64,000 nt of DNA from Methylobacterium sp. C25 (GTDB lineage Bacteria; Pseudomonadota; Alphaproteobacteria; Rhizobiales; Beijerinckiaceae), in the NCBI RefSeq assembly GCF_021352225.1, contig NZ_JAAUVI010000008.1, positions 56,572 to 120,571 of the forward strand, written 5' to 3'. Within the stretch, counting starts at the first letter, position 1. Each line of letters starts with the position of its first letter. The notes beneath the pieces were generated by a model. The model did no database searches. It was not told where the DNA came from and saw nothing but the letters and a program-made list of their open reading frames with translations. This document shows positions 43,740-53,860 of this stretch, one piece after another. Made by a program: the position numbers and the translations under genes.

Positions 43740-44890
43740 GAATCGAGCTCGGCGATCTGCCGGGCGATGCCGTGGCGCATGGTCGAGCTGGCTCCGACCG
43801 CCCTTAGTACGAGGCTGCGCAAGCCCCGACCCATCGGGCCGTTCAGCGCCGCAAGGCGTGTCATCCGGTCGGTCATCGCGACGACGCCCTCGGCGACCGG
43901 GCGACGCTCGCGTTCGTAGGCGTCGAGGGCCTCGAGGCGGCCGTCCCGGATTGCTTCGGCGAGAAGCTCGGCGAGGCGCACGGAGTCCTGGATCCCGGTG
44001 TTCATGCCCTGGCCCCCGGCCGGGCTGTGAACATGGGCGGCATCCCCCGCAAGCAGAAATGGCCCCTCGCGATAACGCTCGGCGACGCCGTGGTGGATGC
44101 GAAAGCGCGATGACCAGACCAGCCGTTCGAGTCGCACGCCTGACGGTCCACGGGCCGTGGCAATAGCGGAGAGATCGTCGAGCGAGGGATGCTCGGGCGC
44201 CTGATCGCAGGTCGCGACGATCCGAAGGTGCCTGGGCGAGAACGGCACCACCACCATCAAACCTTCCGGATGGAGGTAGAGCTGGATCACGTCCGGCGGG
44301 AGCGGCCAGTGGCCCTCGACGTCACCGAGGATGAAGGATTCCGGATACGTACCGTGGTGGAAGGGGATTTGGGCCGCCTCGCGAACTGCGCTGTGGAAGC
44401 CGTCCGTGCCAATCACGAAGCGCGCTGCGACCTCTTGGATCGTGCCGTCTTTCTGCCGAACGGAGACCGTAGCGCCGTCTTCGCCGCGGGCGATGCCGAC
44501 GACCTCGTGGCTCCAGTTCACGGCACCGCCCAGTTCGGCCAGTCGTTCGCGCAGGATCGCCTCGGTGCGATCCTGTGGGATGATCAGCCCGTAAGGATAG
44601 GCGGTCTCCAGCGTCGAGAGGTCGACGGTGAGACGGCGCGTCTCGCCCTCGCAAACGGCGAAGGTCGGGATCGGATTGCCCTGTGCCACCAGCCGGTTAC
44701 TGATCCCGAGAGTCTCCAGGCGCTCCAGGGTACGGGCATGGACGACGGCCGCACGGGAGGTGTTCTGACCTTCGGCCAGCCGATCGCAGAGCAGGTGAGG
44801 CACACCTCGCTGCTGCAATCCGACGGCAAGGGCAAGGCCGGCTGGGCCGGCTCCGCAGATGAACACCTCGGTCCGGTCGGGCAGGGGCAT
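43736..44890 (-). CDS. FAD-dependent aromatic monooxygenase family protein
   Basis: A 384-residue flavoprotein monooxygenase of the UbiH/PHBH superfamily. The FAD dinucleotide motif is FICGAGPAGLALAVGL. The second FAD/NADPH motif contains GTDGFHSAVREAA. The ribityl-binding motif is LLAGDAAHVHSPAGGQGMNTG. It probably hydroxylates an aromatic or related compound using NAD(P)H and O2; the substrate is unknown. It is divergent from a TetR regulator and overlaps the pdeM stop by four bases. The two operator palindromes upstream suggest induction by its substrate. Confidence 0.92.
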   Translation of the reverse strand: MPLPDRTEVFICGAGPAGLALAVGLQQRGVPHLLCDRLAEGQNTSRAAVVHARTLERLETLGISNRLVAQGNPIPTFAVCEGETRRLTVDLSTLETAYPYGLIIPQDRTEAILRERLAELGGAVNWSHEVVGIARGEDGATVSVRQKDGTIQEVAARFVIGTDGFHSAVREAAQIPFHHGTYPESFILGDVEGHWPLPPDVIQLYLHPEGLMVVVPFSPRHLRIVATCDQAPEHPSLDDLSAIATARGPSGVRLERLVWSSRFRIHHGVAERYREGPFLLAGDAAHVHSPAGGQGMNTGIQDSVRLAELLAEAIRDGRLEALDAYERERRPVAEGVVAMTDRMTRLAALNGPMGRGLRSLVLRAVGASSTMRHGIARQIAELDS

Positions 44891-44916
44891 GACGCACCTC
44901 CATGCTAGTCAATTAG

Positions 44917-44932
44917 GTCAACGGTTGTTGAC
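44917..44932. promoter_or_regulatory. Operator palindrome 1 of the TetR-type regulator
   Basis: GTCAAC at 44917-44922, four bases, GTTGAC at 44927-44932: a perfect 16-bp palindrome close to the monooxygenase start. The identical arms recur in operator 2, which supports a shared regulator, most likely the adjacent TetR protein. Confidence 0.85.
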
Positions 44933-44957
44933 CAAGGGTAGGCCCCACATCTCTCTT

Positions 44958-44973
44958 GTCAACACACGTTGAC
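44958..44973. promoter_or_regulatory. Operator palindrome 2 of the TetR-type regulator
   Basis: GTCAAC at 44958-44963, four bases, GTTGAC at 44968-44973, identical in arms and spacing to operator 1. The centres are 41 bases apart, about four helical turns, so the two dimers would sit on one face of the DNA. It lies 18 bases upstream of the TetR start codon. Confidence 0.85.
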
Positions 44974-44991
44974 TGCCGTTAAGCCCAGGGC

Positions 44992-45546
44992 ATGAACACC
45001 CGCCCGACAGGCGCGCGCGAGCGGCTCCTCGCATCGGCGAAGACGCTGTTCGCGGAACAGGGCTACGAGCGTACGACGGTGCGCGCGGTGGCGCAGGCCG
45101 CCGCCGCCGACCCGGCCCTCGTCATCCGCTATTTCGGCAGCAAGGACGGCCTGTTCGCGCGGGCCGTCGAGGTCGATCTGCGCTTCCCGGATCTCGCAAC
45201 GCTGCCGAGGGAGGAGCGCGGCAGCCGGCTCGCACGCCACGTGATCGCGCTCTGGGACGGCCCTGACGGCGCGACCTTGCTACCGATGCTGCGCGCCTGC
45301 GCCACTCACGAAACTGCCGCCGAGACGGCACGGGGCATCTTCGCAGGTCAGGTCCTTGCGATGGTGAAGGGGCTCGGCCTGTCCGATCCCGAACGCCGGG
45401 CGGCCCTCGTTGCCTCTCAGGTGCTCGGCCTGGTGTTCTGCCGCTACATCCTGGGCCTGCCGCCGGTCGTCGCGATGGATGCGGATGCCGTGGCGGCCGG
45501 GCTCGGTCCGACGCTGCAGCGCTATCTGCACGGCGCGATCACATGA
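44992..45546 (+). CDS. TetR family transcriptional regulator
   Basis: A 184-residue repressor. The N-terminal helix-turn-helix (ARERLLASAKTLFAEQGYERTTVRAVAQAAAADPALVIRYFGSK, split here for length) is typical: GYERTTVRAVAQAA then ALVIRYFGSKDGLF. The C-terminal ligand domain (about 70-184) is alanine/leucine-rich. Divergent position and the two matching palindromes point to autoregulation and repression of the FAD monooxygenase. The ligand is unknown. Confidence 0.93.
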   Translation: MNTRPTGARERLLASAKTLFAEQGYERTTVRAVAQAAAADPALVIRYFGSKDGLFARAVEVDLRFPDLATLPREERGSRLARHVIALWDGPDGATLLPMLRACATHETAAETARGIFAGQVLAMVKGLGLSDPERRAALVASQVLGLVFCRYILGLPPVVAMDADAVAAGLGPTLQRYLHGAIT

Positions 45547-45571
45547 TGGTCCAGACGAGGGCAGCCAGCCG

Positions 45572-45796
45572 TCAGATCCGGTGTACCTGAAGCGGCTTCA
45601 GCCCGATCGCGCGCGCGAGAGACCGCGACAGCGACCCTGAAAGCGAAAGCTGTCCCGCGTCCATCCCGAGTGCAGCCGCAACCGCCCGAACGGCATCGTC
45701 GGGATGCCGCGTCAGGGTCGTGTAGACTGCGCCATGCGAATGACAGTCGCCGGGCGAGGTCACGAGAAAAGCTTTTCGCGAATCAGAGCGTGCCAT
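45572..45796 (-). CDS. Small hypothetical protein
   Basis: A 74-residue protein beginning MARSDSRKAFLVTSPGDCHSHGAVYTT, with HPDDAVRAVAAALG in the middle and a C-terminus SLARAIGLKPLQVHRI. There is no signal or membrane segment. The balanced, regular sequence and strong-looking codon use make it plausible, but no family was recognised and no clear ribosome site was found. It is convergent with the TetR gene. Confidence 0.5.
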   Translation of the reverse strand: MARSDSRKAFLVTSPGDCHSHGAVYTTLTRHPDDAVRAVAAALGMDAGQLSLSGSLSRSLARAIGLKPLQVHRI

Positions 45797-46144
45797 CTTG
45801 CGATGATTGCACGGAGTTTATGATCAATCTGCGAACACCCGTTCATGATTGGCTCTCTGTAGTAAACGCAACACAGTTTTGACGTCACACCGCGTGCCGA
45901 TGCAGCAGAAATAAGCAAAGCTTGCCGCAGCCGCGTGCGAACTGCGTGCGCCGGAGGCTCCGATGGCAGCCTGCGACGATCCTCCATCTCCGCCGCCTCG
46001 CAGAAGGGCCCAGCATCACGGCCGGAACCAAACCTCTGGGGCAATCACATCGGCGCGATCACCTCTCGCAGACACGGCGCGCGGGAAATACTTCGTTGCT
46101 CGGCTTGGCCAGCACCGCGCCATCCACTCGTTCGGAGACCACCC
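45797..46144. other. 348-bp gap upstream of the lanmodulin-like gene
   Basis: Probably the promoter and leader of the EF-hand gene at the right and the promoter of the small minus-strand gene at the left. The first 80 bases are moderately AT-rich. Open frames crossing this region lack coding character. No RNA structure or repeat was recognised. Confidence 0.4.
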
Positions 46145-46561
46145 ATGCGCCCAGTCACCGCTTCGGCTCTTCTTCTGGCCCTCGTCGGCCTGACGGTCCC
46201 GCTTGCGTCGTCCGGCGCCTTCGCGCGCGCATCCGGCGCCGAGAAGACGCTGAAGGCAGTCGACACGGACAATGACGGCAGCATCGACCTGAAGGAGGCG
46301 ACCGCCGCGGCCGAGGCGACCTTCACCAAGCTCGACAAGGACAATGACGGCTCGGTCGATACCAAGGAATTGCAGGGCCGCCTCAGCAAAAAGGACCTGA
46401 AGGCCGCCGACCCCGACAATGACGGTCATCTCGACAAGAAGGAATACTCTGCCCTGGTGGAGCAGCGCTTCAAGGCAGCCGATCCGGATGGCGACGGAAC
46501 AGTCGACGCCAAGGAGTTGAAGACCCCCGCTGGCCGCGCTCTCTCGGCGCTCCTGAAGTAG
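46145..46561 (+). CDS. Lanmodulin-like periplasmic EF-hand protein
   Basis: A 138-residue exported protein with a signal peptide (about 1-28) and four EF-hand loops: D40TDNDGSIDLKE51, D64KDNDGSVDTKE75, D89PDNDGHLDKKE100 and D113PDGDGTVDAKE124. It aligns without gaps in the EF region to lanmodulin of M. extorquens, sharing the 12-13-residue spacing between loops (calmodulin has about 25), an aspartate at loop position 9 in all four loops, and the C-terminal PAGxALxxLxx motif. Two loops have the diagnostic Pro at position 2; loops 1 and 2 have Thr and Lys. It may bind lanthanides or calcium in the periplasm. ATG 46145 was chosen for the signal peptide. Confidence 0.88.
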   Translation: MRPVTASALLLALVGLTVPLASSGAFARASGAEKTLKAVDTDNDGSIDLKEATAAAEATFTKLDKDNDGSVDTKELQGRLSKKDLKAADPDNDGHLDKKEYSALVEQRFKAADPDGDGTVDAKELKTPAGRALSALLK

Positions 46562-46590
46562 TCCGCCGGGCCCCTCGCTCGTCGCAGCGG

Positions 46591-47028
46591 CTAAGCTGTG
46601 ACGAGCAGAGACAGGCCTGCCACGCATGAGAGCAGAAGGCGCAGGCGCCCCATCCAGACCGGCGTCATGCCGCGGCGGCTGAGGTCCTGATCGATCACAC
46701 CCCAGAGCAGAACGAGACACCCGAGCACGCGCAGGTCCCAGGGCGCTGGCGCGGCAAGCGCCGCCCAGGCGAGCAGGGAAGGAATCACGGCGACGAGGTA
46801 GTCGGCGTTGCCGGCATTGCGGGCTGCAGCAGCGCCCCAGCGTATCCCGCCGAGAAAGGATGCGATGACCGCACCGTAAGCCGAGAGGATCGTGCGCGGG
46901 GACAGCCCGACTGGGCCGAGGCCCCCGTCGGATCCGCTGATCGAGAGAGCCGCGAATCCGAGGAAAGGGATGAGGCCGGCGACACCAAGGATGACGGCGC
47001 CGATCGGCACCGTGGTCATCCGCGCCAT
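46591..47028 (-). CDS. DUF3429 domain membrane protein
   Basis: A 145-residue inner-membrane protein with about four helices. Characteristic features are VPIGAVILGVAGLIPFLGFAAL, AYGAVIASFLGGIRWGAA and LVAVIPSLLAWAALAAPAPW, the arrangement of the DUF3429 family. Function unknown. ATG 47028 follows GGGGAGACTTC, a good ribosome site. It is convergent with the lanmodulin-like gene; the stops are about 30 bases apart. Confidence 0.85.
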   Translation of the reverse strand: MARMTTVPIGAVILGVAGLIPFLGFAALSISGSDGGLGPVGLSPRTILSAYGAVIASFLGGIRWGAAAARNAGNADYLVAVIPSLLAWAALAAPAPWDLRVLGCLVLLWGVIDQDLSRRGMTPVWMGRLRLLLSCVAGLSLLVTA

Positions 47029-47275
47029 GAAGTCTCCCCGTCGGGCGGGAGACGACGTCTCGTGCCTTGGCGGTCCTGCCCGTTCATCGCCCGCCTGCTC
47101 CCGAGCACCAGCATGTGGCCGCGGAGGAGCGGCCCGTGCGCCGGCTGTCAGATTTACACGCGCAGAAACGGGCGAAACCGGCAACCGGGACGCGTTGGCA
47201 CACGCGGCCGAGACTGCGCACTATTTCGCGAGGGAATCCGGGCGCAGAGACGCCGCTCTCGCGAGCGGCGCTCGA

Positions 47276-50200
47276 TCAGACGCCAGTGCGCGACGCAGAG
47301 CGGGCGAAGTTGCCAGTCGGCGAACCAGGCGGGGGCGCTCCGAGAAGCGACATCGCCGCGGGCGCCGCAGCCTTGGCAGGCGGCATGTCATTCGCGGAAG
47401 GGTCGGCCACCTTGGGCTTGTGGGCCGAGGCGACGGCCTTGGCCGCGGCGAGGTCCTTCGGCGAGAGCTTGGCCGCCACGTCGTCCCGCTTCTTCCCAGC
47501 CTCCTCGTCGCCCTGTGCGGCGGCTGCAGAGAACCAGGCGTAGGACTGGATGAGGTCCTGGCCGACGCCGAGGCCGCGGGCATAGAGAACCGCGAGGTTG
47601 TACTGGCTGTCGCGCACGCCGTACTCGGCAGCGCGGCGGAACCAGGTGGAGGCGGTGGCGAAGTCCGGCTTGCCGCTCGCGCTCGGGTTCTCGGCGTGCA
47701 GCACGGCGAGGTTGTGCATCGCGCGGATGTTGCCGCGGTCGGCGGCGCGGCCGTACCAGGTCTTGGCCTGTCCGAGGTCGCGGATCACGCCGGAACCCTT
47801 CTCGAAGAAGCTGCCGAGCTTGAACTGTGCCGGAGCGTAACCGGCATCGGCGAGCTTCTCGTAGAGCTTGGCGGCGACGGCGAGATCGCGCGGCATGCCG
47901 CGGCCATCGGCCTCGCGGGCGGCGAGTTCGTAGATGGCAGCGCCGTCACCGTCGAGGGCGGATTGCTTCAGGGTCGCAAGGCCAGCCGGGACCGAGGACA
48001 ATTCGCGGCCGAGCGAGGCCATCGTGATGACCTTCGGGATCGCGGGCTGCGTGGCGACCGGGGCAGCGCTCTCCTCCGCACGGGCTGCTTCGACGGGCTT
48101 CGTGGCGGCCGGGCCTGAATCGGCGATGGACTGTGTCGTCTGAGGTCCGGCGGAAGACGCCGTGGCAGCTGCGGGTGCAGCCGTGTCGACGGCGGCTTCG
48201 GCGGCCGGCGGCTCGATGGCAGCCGGCTTGGCGGCGGCCACCGGCTTCGCCGGTTCCGCCTGACCGGCAGGGCTGCCCATCTGGTAGGCCTGGAGCGCGC
48301 CGAGGACGAGGACGATGGCGGCAAGGCCGAGGATCAGCGGACGGCGGCGCTTGTCGAGACTGCCGAGCAGGCGGCCGACGACGCCTGTCGCCGGAGAAGC
48401 GGCGGGGCTAGTGCGCGCGGTGGCGGTCTCGCGACGCTCGGGGGCGGCTGGCGCCTCTGCGGCGATATCGGCCTGCGCGGCCTGTGCGGCACGGCGCGCG
48501 GCGGCAATGAAGCTGGTCTTGATGTCGCTGGCCGGCGCGGACGAAGCCTCGGACGCCGCGCTGCGAGCGGGGCTCGGCCGGCCGGCACCGGGTTCGAGGA
48601 GCTCATCGCCGAGGCTCGCCGGCTCCAGGGCCGGCTCTGCACGGCGCGCCGCACGGCTGCGCGGGGCGGAGACCGGGATCGTCTCGATCTTCGGTGCACC
48701 GAGCGTGGTCGAGGCGCGAAGCTGTTCTCCGAGCGAATGGGTCTCGTCCTGGGCCGGCGGACGGATCACCGGGCCGGCCTCGGACATGCCGAGCCGGTCG
48801 ACGAGCCGCGTCAGCACCGAGTTCAGGCCGTCCATCGTCGCCTGCATGCGCTGGTCGGCAGAGATCTGGCGAGCGCGCAGGTCGTCGAGATCGGCGCGGA
48901 CCGCATCGAACTTGGCCGGAGCCGGATCGAGGGCGCCTTGGCCGGCGGCCTCGGAGAATGCCCGGCGCGTCGCGCGCTCGACGGCAGCCTCGACGTCGGT
49001 ATCGTCGCGCAGGGCGGAGATCTGGGTCAGCAACTCATCCATCGTCCGTTCAAGGCCGGCCACCGCCGGATCGACGGCGCGGGTGTCGAGGCGCTCGGCG
49101 AGGCTGACGACGTGGCTCTCGAGGGCATCGAGGTTGCTGCCGCCGGAACCGATGCGATCGACCTTCTCGGCGATGCCGCGCAGGAGCGCATGCATCGACG
49201 CGAGCTCCGCAGGCGCGGCCGCCGGTCGGTGCAGGGTTTCGCCGATGGTCTCCAGGCGCCCGATGAGGTCGCGCACCGGTTTGACGTCGACGCGGCTCTG
49301 CAGGTCAGCGATCTGTCCGCTCATGGCCTGCAGGCCTTGCGCGAGGCTCTGAATGCGCTCGGGGCCGGCGAGGCCCGCGATCATCTGGCGGATTTCGTCG
49401 AGCTCGCGATGGACGCCGTCGAGCGCGCTCTGGTCGGCATGGCTCGAGGCCGCACCGTCGGCGCGGCGCGCCAAGCGCTCGACTTCGCCCGCCAGACGGG
49501 CTTGGACGTTGTCGGCGAATTCTTCCGCGAGCGTCTCAGCCTGACGGCGCATCGCCTCGATCGGCGCGGCGAACTCGGCCGGATCGCGCGAGCGGTGCAC
49601 GTCCTCCGCGAGCGAGCGCATCGCCTTTTCGAGGGCGCCGACGTCGCTGCCGGTGGCGAGATGGCCGAGCGATTCACGCAGACGCGCGGTCTCGGCCTGC
49701 AAGTCGGTGATGGCCGGGGAGGGGACGGTGGACTCGGCGACGGGCTGCGCGCTCGCGCCATCCGCGTCGAGCTCGCGTTGGCGGCGGCGGACCTCGTCCA
49801 CGGCTTCACGCATCTCGGCGGCGATGGGACGGCCGCGACGTCCGAGGGGACGCTGGCCGCCGAACTGGGCGGTCATCTCGCCCATGCGACGCTCGATCTC
49901 GGCGAGGCGCTCGGCGACATGGTCGACATTGGCTGTGGCCGGAGCCTCCGCGTTCACGGCGCTGCGGTCTTCCTTGAGCGTGCGGTCGAGGGCGTCGAGG
50001 CGGCGCATCATCTCGCCGATCGAGGCGGCAGCCGGCTCGGCCGAAGCGGGCGCGGGCGCGACGGCGCGGGTCGCTGCCGGCGCTTTCACGGGCTTCGGCT
50101 TGGGCGCGGCTGCGATCGGGGCCGGCGCGGGCACAGCCGCGGCAGGCGTCGGTTCGGGAGCGGGTTGAGAGGCCTGCGGCTCGGCAGGAGCGGCCTGGAC

Positions 50201-50404
50201 GCTCTTCGACTCGGCGGCAGAGGGAGTGCGGGTGGCGGCGCGGGCTCGCTGGCGGGGTGCCGGTTTGGTCTCGGTCTTCTCGGGCGCGACGACCGAGGCG
50301 ATCCATGTCTCGAGCGGGACGCCGGCGCGCTGCGCGACCTCGCGCGCCGCCTCGATCACGTCGGGATCGAAACCTTCGAGGCTGAGCGTCGCGGTACGTC
50401 TCAT
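47276..50404 (-). CDS. PodJ-like polarity protein with SEL1 repeats
   Basis: A 1042-residue protein of the PodJ/SEL1-repeat type found in alphaproteobacteria, where PodJ organises the cell pole. The N-terminus has a short ribbon-helix-like motif (TATLSLEGFDPDVIEAAREVAQRAG). A Pro/Ala-rich stretch precedes a long coiled-coil-forming region (about 130-560), with heptad-rich segments such as VAERLAEIERRMGEM. A single transmembrane segment lies near 690 (LILGLAAIVLVLGALQAYQMG). The periplasmic part has SEL1-type repeats (about 800-960, e.g. YELAAREADGRGMPRDLAVAAKLYE). ATG 50404 was chosen at MRRTATLSLEG. It is divergent from the acyl-CoA dehydrogenase gene. Confidence 0.85.
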   Translation of the reverse strand: MRRTATLSLEGFDPDVIEAAREVAQRAGVPLETWIASVVAPEKTETKPAPRQRARAATRTPSAAESKSVQAAPAEPQASQPAPEPTPAAAVPAPAPIAAAPKPKPVKAPAATRAVAPAPASAEPAAASIGEMMRRLDALDRTLKEDRSAVNAEAPATANVDHVAERLAEIERRMGEMTAQFGGQRPLGRRGRPIAAEMREAVDEVRRRQRELDADGASAQPVAESTVPSPAITDLQAETARLRESLGHLATGSDVGALEKAMRSLAEDVHRSRDPAEFAAPIEAMRRQAETLAEEFADNVQARLAGEVERLARRADGAASSHADQSALDGVHRELDEIRQMIAGLAGPERIQSLAQGLQAMSGQIADLQSRVDVKPVRDLIGRLETIGETLHRPAAAPAELASMHALLRGIAEKVDRIGSGGSNLDALESHVVSLAERLDTRAVDPAVAGLERTMDELLTQISALRDDTDVEAAVERATRRAFSEAAGQGALDPAPAKFDAVRADLDDLRARQISADQRMQATMDGLNSVLTRLVDRLGMSEAGPVIRPPAQDETHSLGEQLRASTTLGAPKIETIPVSAPRSRAARRAEPALEPASLGDELLEPGAGRPSPARSAASEASSAPASDIKTSFIAAARRAAQAAQADIAAEAPAAPERRETATARTSPAASPATGVVGRLLGSLDKRRRPLILGLAAIVLVLGALQAYQMGSPAGQAEPAKPVAAAKPAAIEPPAAEAAVDTAAPAAATASSAGPQTTQSIADSGPAATKPVEAARAEESAAPVATQPAIPKVITMASLGRELSSVPAGLATLKQSALDGDGAAIYELAAREADGRGMPRDLAVAAKLYEKLADAGYAPAQFKLGSFFEKGSGVIRDLGQAKTWYGRAADRGNIRAMHNLAVLHAENPSASGKPDFATASTWFRRAAEYGVRDSQYNLAVLYARGLGVGQDLIQSYAWFSAAAAQGDEEAGKKRDDVAAKLSPKDLAAAKAVASAHKPKVADPSANDMPPAKAAAPAAMSLLGAPPPGSPTGNFARSASRTGV

Positions 50405-50610
50405 CGTCGGACCCGGGGTCGGAAGCGTCGTTCGGTCGGCCGTTACCCGCTGGCGCAACGCGCGGAACGGGCAAAAACCTGAACGGTCCGGCAGACCTTT
50501 AACAATCTTGGTAAACCTCCGGTTAATTCCGGCCGGGCCGACGCCACTCGATCGGCCGAATTCGGATTTCTCGACGTGCCGGGCCGGGAAGGTCTTTTCG
50601 AACCGAATGA

Positions 50611-50632
50611 GATAGTTTACATGTGAACTATC
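50611..50632 (+). promoter_or_regulatory. Operator palindrome upstream of the beta-oxidation genes
   Basis: A 22-base site, GATAGTT at 50611-50617 and AACTATC at 50626-50632 flanking an ACATGT core, is palindromic at 20 of 22 positions. It ends 37 bases before the acyl-CoA dehydrogenase start, suitable for a repressor of TetR or GntR type controlled by acyl-CoA. Confidence 0.75.
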
Positions 50633-50669
50633 GAAGCGCGCCGCCGATCCGCGCACGGGGAGACAGGAA

Positions 50670-52460
50670 ATGCCGAGCTACCGGGCACCGGTCGAGGACG
50701 TCACGTTCCTCCTGAACGACGTCCTCGGCATCCGCCGCTATGACAACCTTCCGGGCTTCTCCGATGCATCGGACGACGTGATCGAGGCCTTGCTCAACGA
50801 AGGTGGGAAGCTTGCGGGCAACGTGTTCGCTCCGGCCAACCTCGCCGGCGATCGGGAAGGCTGCACCCGCAACGACGACGGCAGCGTGACGACGCCGAAG
50901 GGCTTCAAGAAGGCATACCAGGCCCATGTCGAGGGCGGCTGGAACGGCCTCTCGGTGCCCGAGGAATATGGCGGCCAGGGTCTGCCGCACGTCCTGAACA
51001 CGGCAATTTCCGAATTCGCCTCCGGCGCGAACCTCGCGCTCGCCATGTATCCGGGCCTGACCCAGGGCGCGATTGCAGCGCTGCTCGTGCACGGCAACGA
51101 GGAGCAGAAGCAGGCCTACATCCCGAAGATGGTCGAGGGGACCTGGACCGGCACGATGAACCTCACCGAGCCGCATTGCGGCACGGATCTCGGACTCCTC
51201 AAGACCAAGGCCGTGCCGAACGGCGACGGCTCCTACAGCCTTTCCGGCACCAAGATCTTCATCTCCGCCGGCGAGCACGATCTTTCTGAAAACATCATTC
51301 ACCTCGTCATCGCTCGCATCGAGGGCGCGCCGGCCGGCACCAAGGGCATCTCGCTCTTCGTGGTGCCGAAGTTCCTGGTGAACGAGGACGGCTCGGTGGG
51401 TGAGCGCAATGCCGTCTCCTGCGGCTCGATCGAGCACAAGATGGGCATCCACGGAAATTCCACCTGCGTGATGAACTACGATGGTGCCAAGGGCTGGCTC
51501 GTCGGCGCCGAGAACAAGGGTCTCGCGGCGATGTTCGTGATGATGAACGAGGCCCGCCTCGCCGTCGGCGTGCAGGGCCTCGGCCAGTCCGAGGTCGCCT
51601 ACCAGAACGCCGTCGCCTACGCGAAGGACCGCCTGCAGGGCAGGGCGCTGACTGGAGCCAAGGAGCCGGGCAAGTCCGCCGATCCGATCATCGTGCATCC
51701 GGACGTGCGCCGCACGCTGATGGGGATCCGCGCCTTCAACGAGGCCGCCCGCGCGCTGGCGCTCTGGACGGCGCTCCAATCCGACATCGCCCACCGCTCG
51801 CAGGACGCCAAGGAGCGCCAGGCCGCCGACGACCTGCTCGGGCTGCTCACCCCGGTGGTGAAGGGCGTGCTCACCGACAAGGGCTTCGCCAACGCGGTCG
51901 AGGCGCAGCAGATGTTCGGCGGCCACGGCTACATCGAAGAATGGGGCATGTCGCAGTTCGTGCGCGATGCCCGCATCGCCATGATCTACGAGGGCGCCAA
52001 CGGCGTTCAGGCCATGGACCTGATCGGCCGCAAGCTGCCCAAGGATGGCGGCCGCGCGATGATGGGCTTCCTCGGCGAGGTCCAGACCTTCGTGAAGGAC
52101 CACGGTGAGGACGAGCAGCTCAAGGCCTTCACCGGCCCGCTCCAGGCTGCGCTCAACGACCTACAAGGCGCGACGATGTGGCTGATGCAGAACGCAATGG
52201 CCAAGCCCGACAATGCCGGCGCCGGCGCCACCGACTACATGCACCTGCTCGGCCTCGTCGCCCTGGGCTATATGTGGGGCCGCATCGCCAAGGCGGCGCT
52301 CGCGGCCAAGGCGGAGGGCAAGGACGCCGAGCGGATGGAGGCGAAGCTCGTCACGGGCCGCTTCTTCGCCGAGCGGATGCTGCCGGAGACGGCCCTGCGT
52401 CTGGCCCGAATCAAGACCGGCTCCGACGCGACGATGGCCTTGGCGGCCGAGGCGTTCTAA
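50670..52460 (+). CDS. Acyl-CoA dehydrogenase
   Basis: A 596-residue FAD-dependent enzyme of the long type with a C-terminal extension, catalysing the first oxidation of beta-oxidation. FAD and acyl-binding signatures: TWTGTMNLTEPHCGTDLGLL and FISAGEHDL. The active-site glutamate lies in AMIYEGANGVQAMDLIGRKL. The long form (about 590 residues) is common in Pseudomonadota as a partner of the following thiolase and FadB-like genes. ATG 50670 is preceded by GGGGAGACAGG. Electrons would pass to ETF, whose beta subunit may be methylated by the enzyme encoded near 26.3 kb. Confidence 0.95.
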   Translation: MPSYRAPVEDVTFLLNDVLGIRRYDNLPGFSDASDDVIEALLNEGGKLAGNVFAPANLAGDREGCTRNDDGSVTTPKGFKKAYQAHVEGGWNGLSVPEEYGGQGLPHVLNTAISEFASGANLALAMYPGLTQGAIAALLVHGNEEQKQAYIPKMVEGTWTGTMNLTEPHCGTDLGLLKTKAVPNGDGSYSLSGTKIFISAGEHDLSENIIHLVIARIEGAPAGTKGISLFVVPKFLVNEDGSVGERNAVSCGSIEHKMGIHGNSTCVMNYDGAKGWLVGAENKGLAAMFVMMNEARLAVGVQGLGQSEVAYQNAVAYAKDRLQGRALTGAKEPGKSADPIIVHPDVRRTLMGIRAFNEAARALALWTALQSDIAHRSQDAKERQAADDLLGLLTPVVKGVLTDKGFANAVEAQQMFGGHGYIEEWGMSQFVRDARIAMIYEGANGVQAMDLIGRKLPKDGGRAMMGFLGEVQTFVKDHGEDEQLKAFTGPLQAALNDLQGATMWLMQNAMAKPDNAGAGATDYMHLLGLVALGYMWGRIAKAALAAKAEGKDAERMEAKLVTGRFFAERMLPETALRLARIKTGSDATMALAAEAF

Positions 52461-52476
52461 GCAGTCGCAAGCGAAA

Positions 52477-52614
52477 CCCTCCCCTGTTTCCGGGGAGGGT
52501 GCCTCGCGGATGCGAGGCGGGAGAGGGGCCGGCACTGCCCTCTCCGGATACGGCGCTCCCCTCTCCCGACCTTCGCTCGCGCGAAGGCCACCCTCTCCCG
52601 CAGAGGGGAGAGGG
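52477..52614. repeat. Mosaic of palindromic repeats between acyl-CoA dehydrogenase and thiolase genes
   Basis: At least four inverted repeats in 138 bases: CCCTCCCC/GGGGAGGG (52477-52499), GCCTCGC/GCGAGGC (52501-52518), CCTTCGC/GCGAAGG (52570-52587) and CCCTCTCC/GGAGAGGG (52591-52614). The family looks like the REP-type intergenic mosaics of Hyphomicrobiales. It separates two genes that probably belong to one operon and may stabilise or attenuate the transcript. Confidence 0.8.
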
Positions 52615-52651
52615 ACGGCCCGCGAGAACGGTGAGAACTGAGGAAGCGGAT

Positions 52652-53860
<1,209 letters not shown>

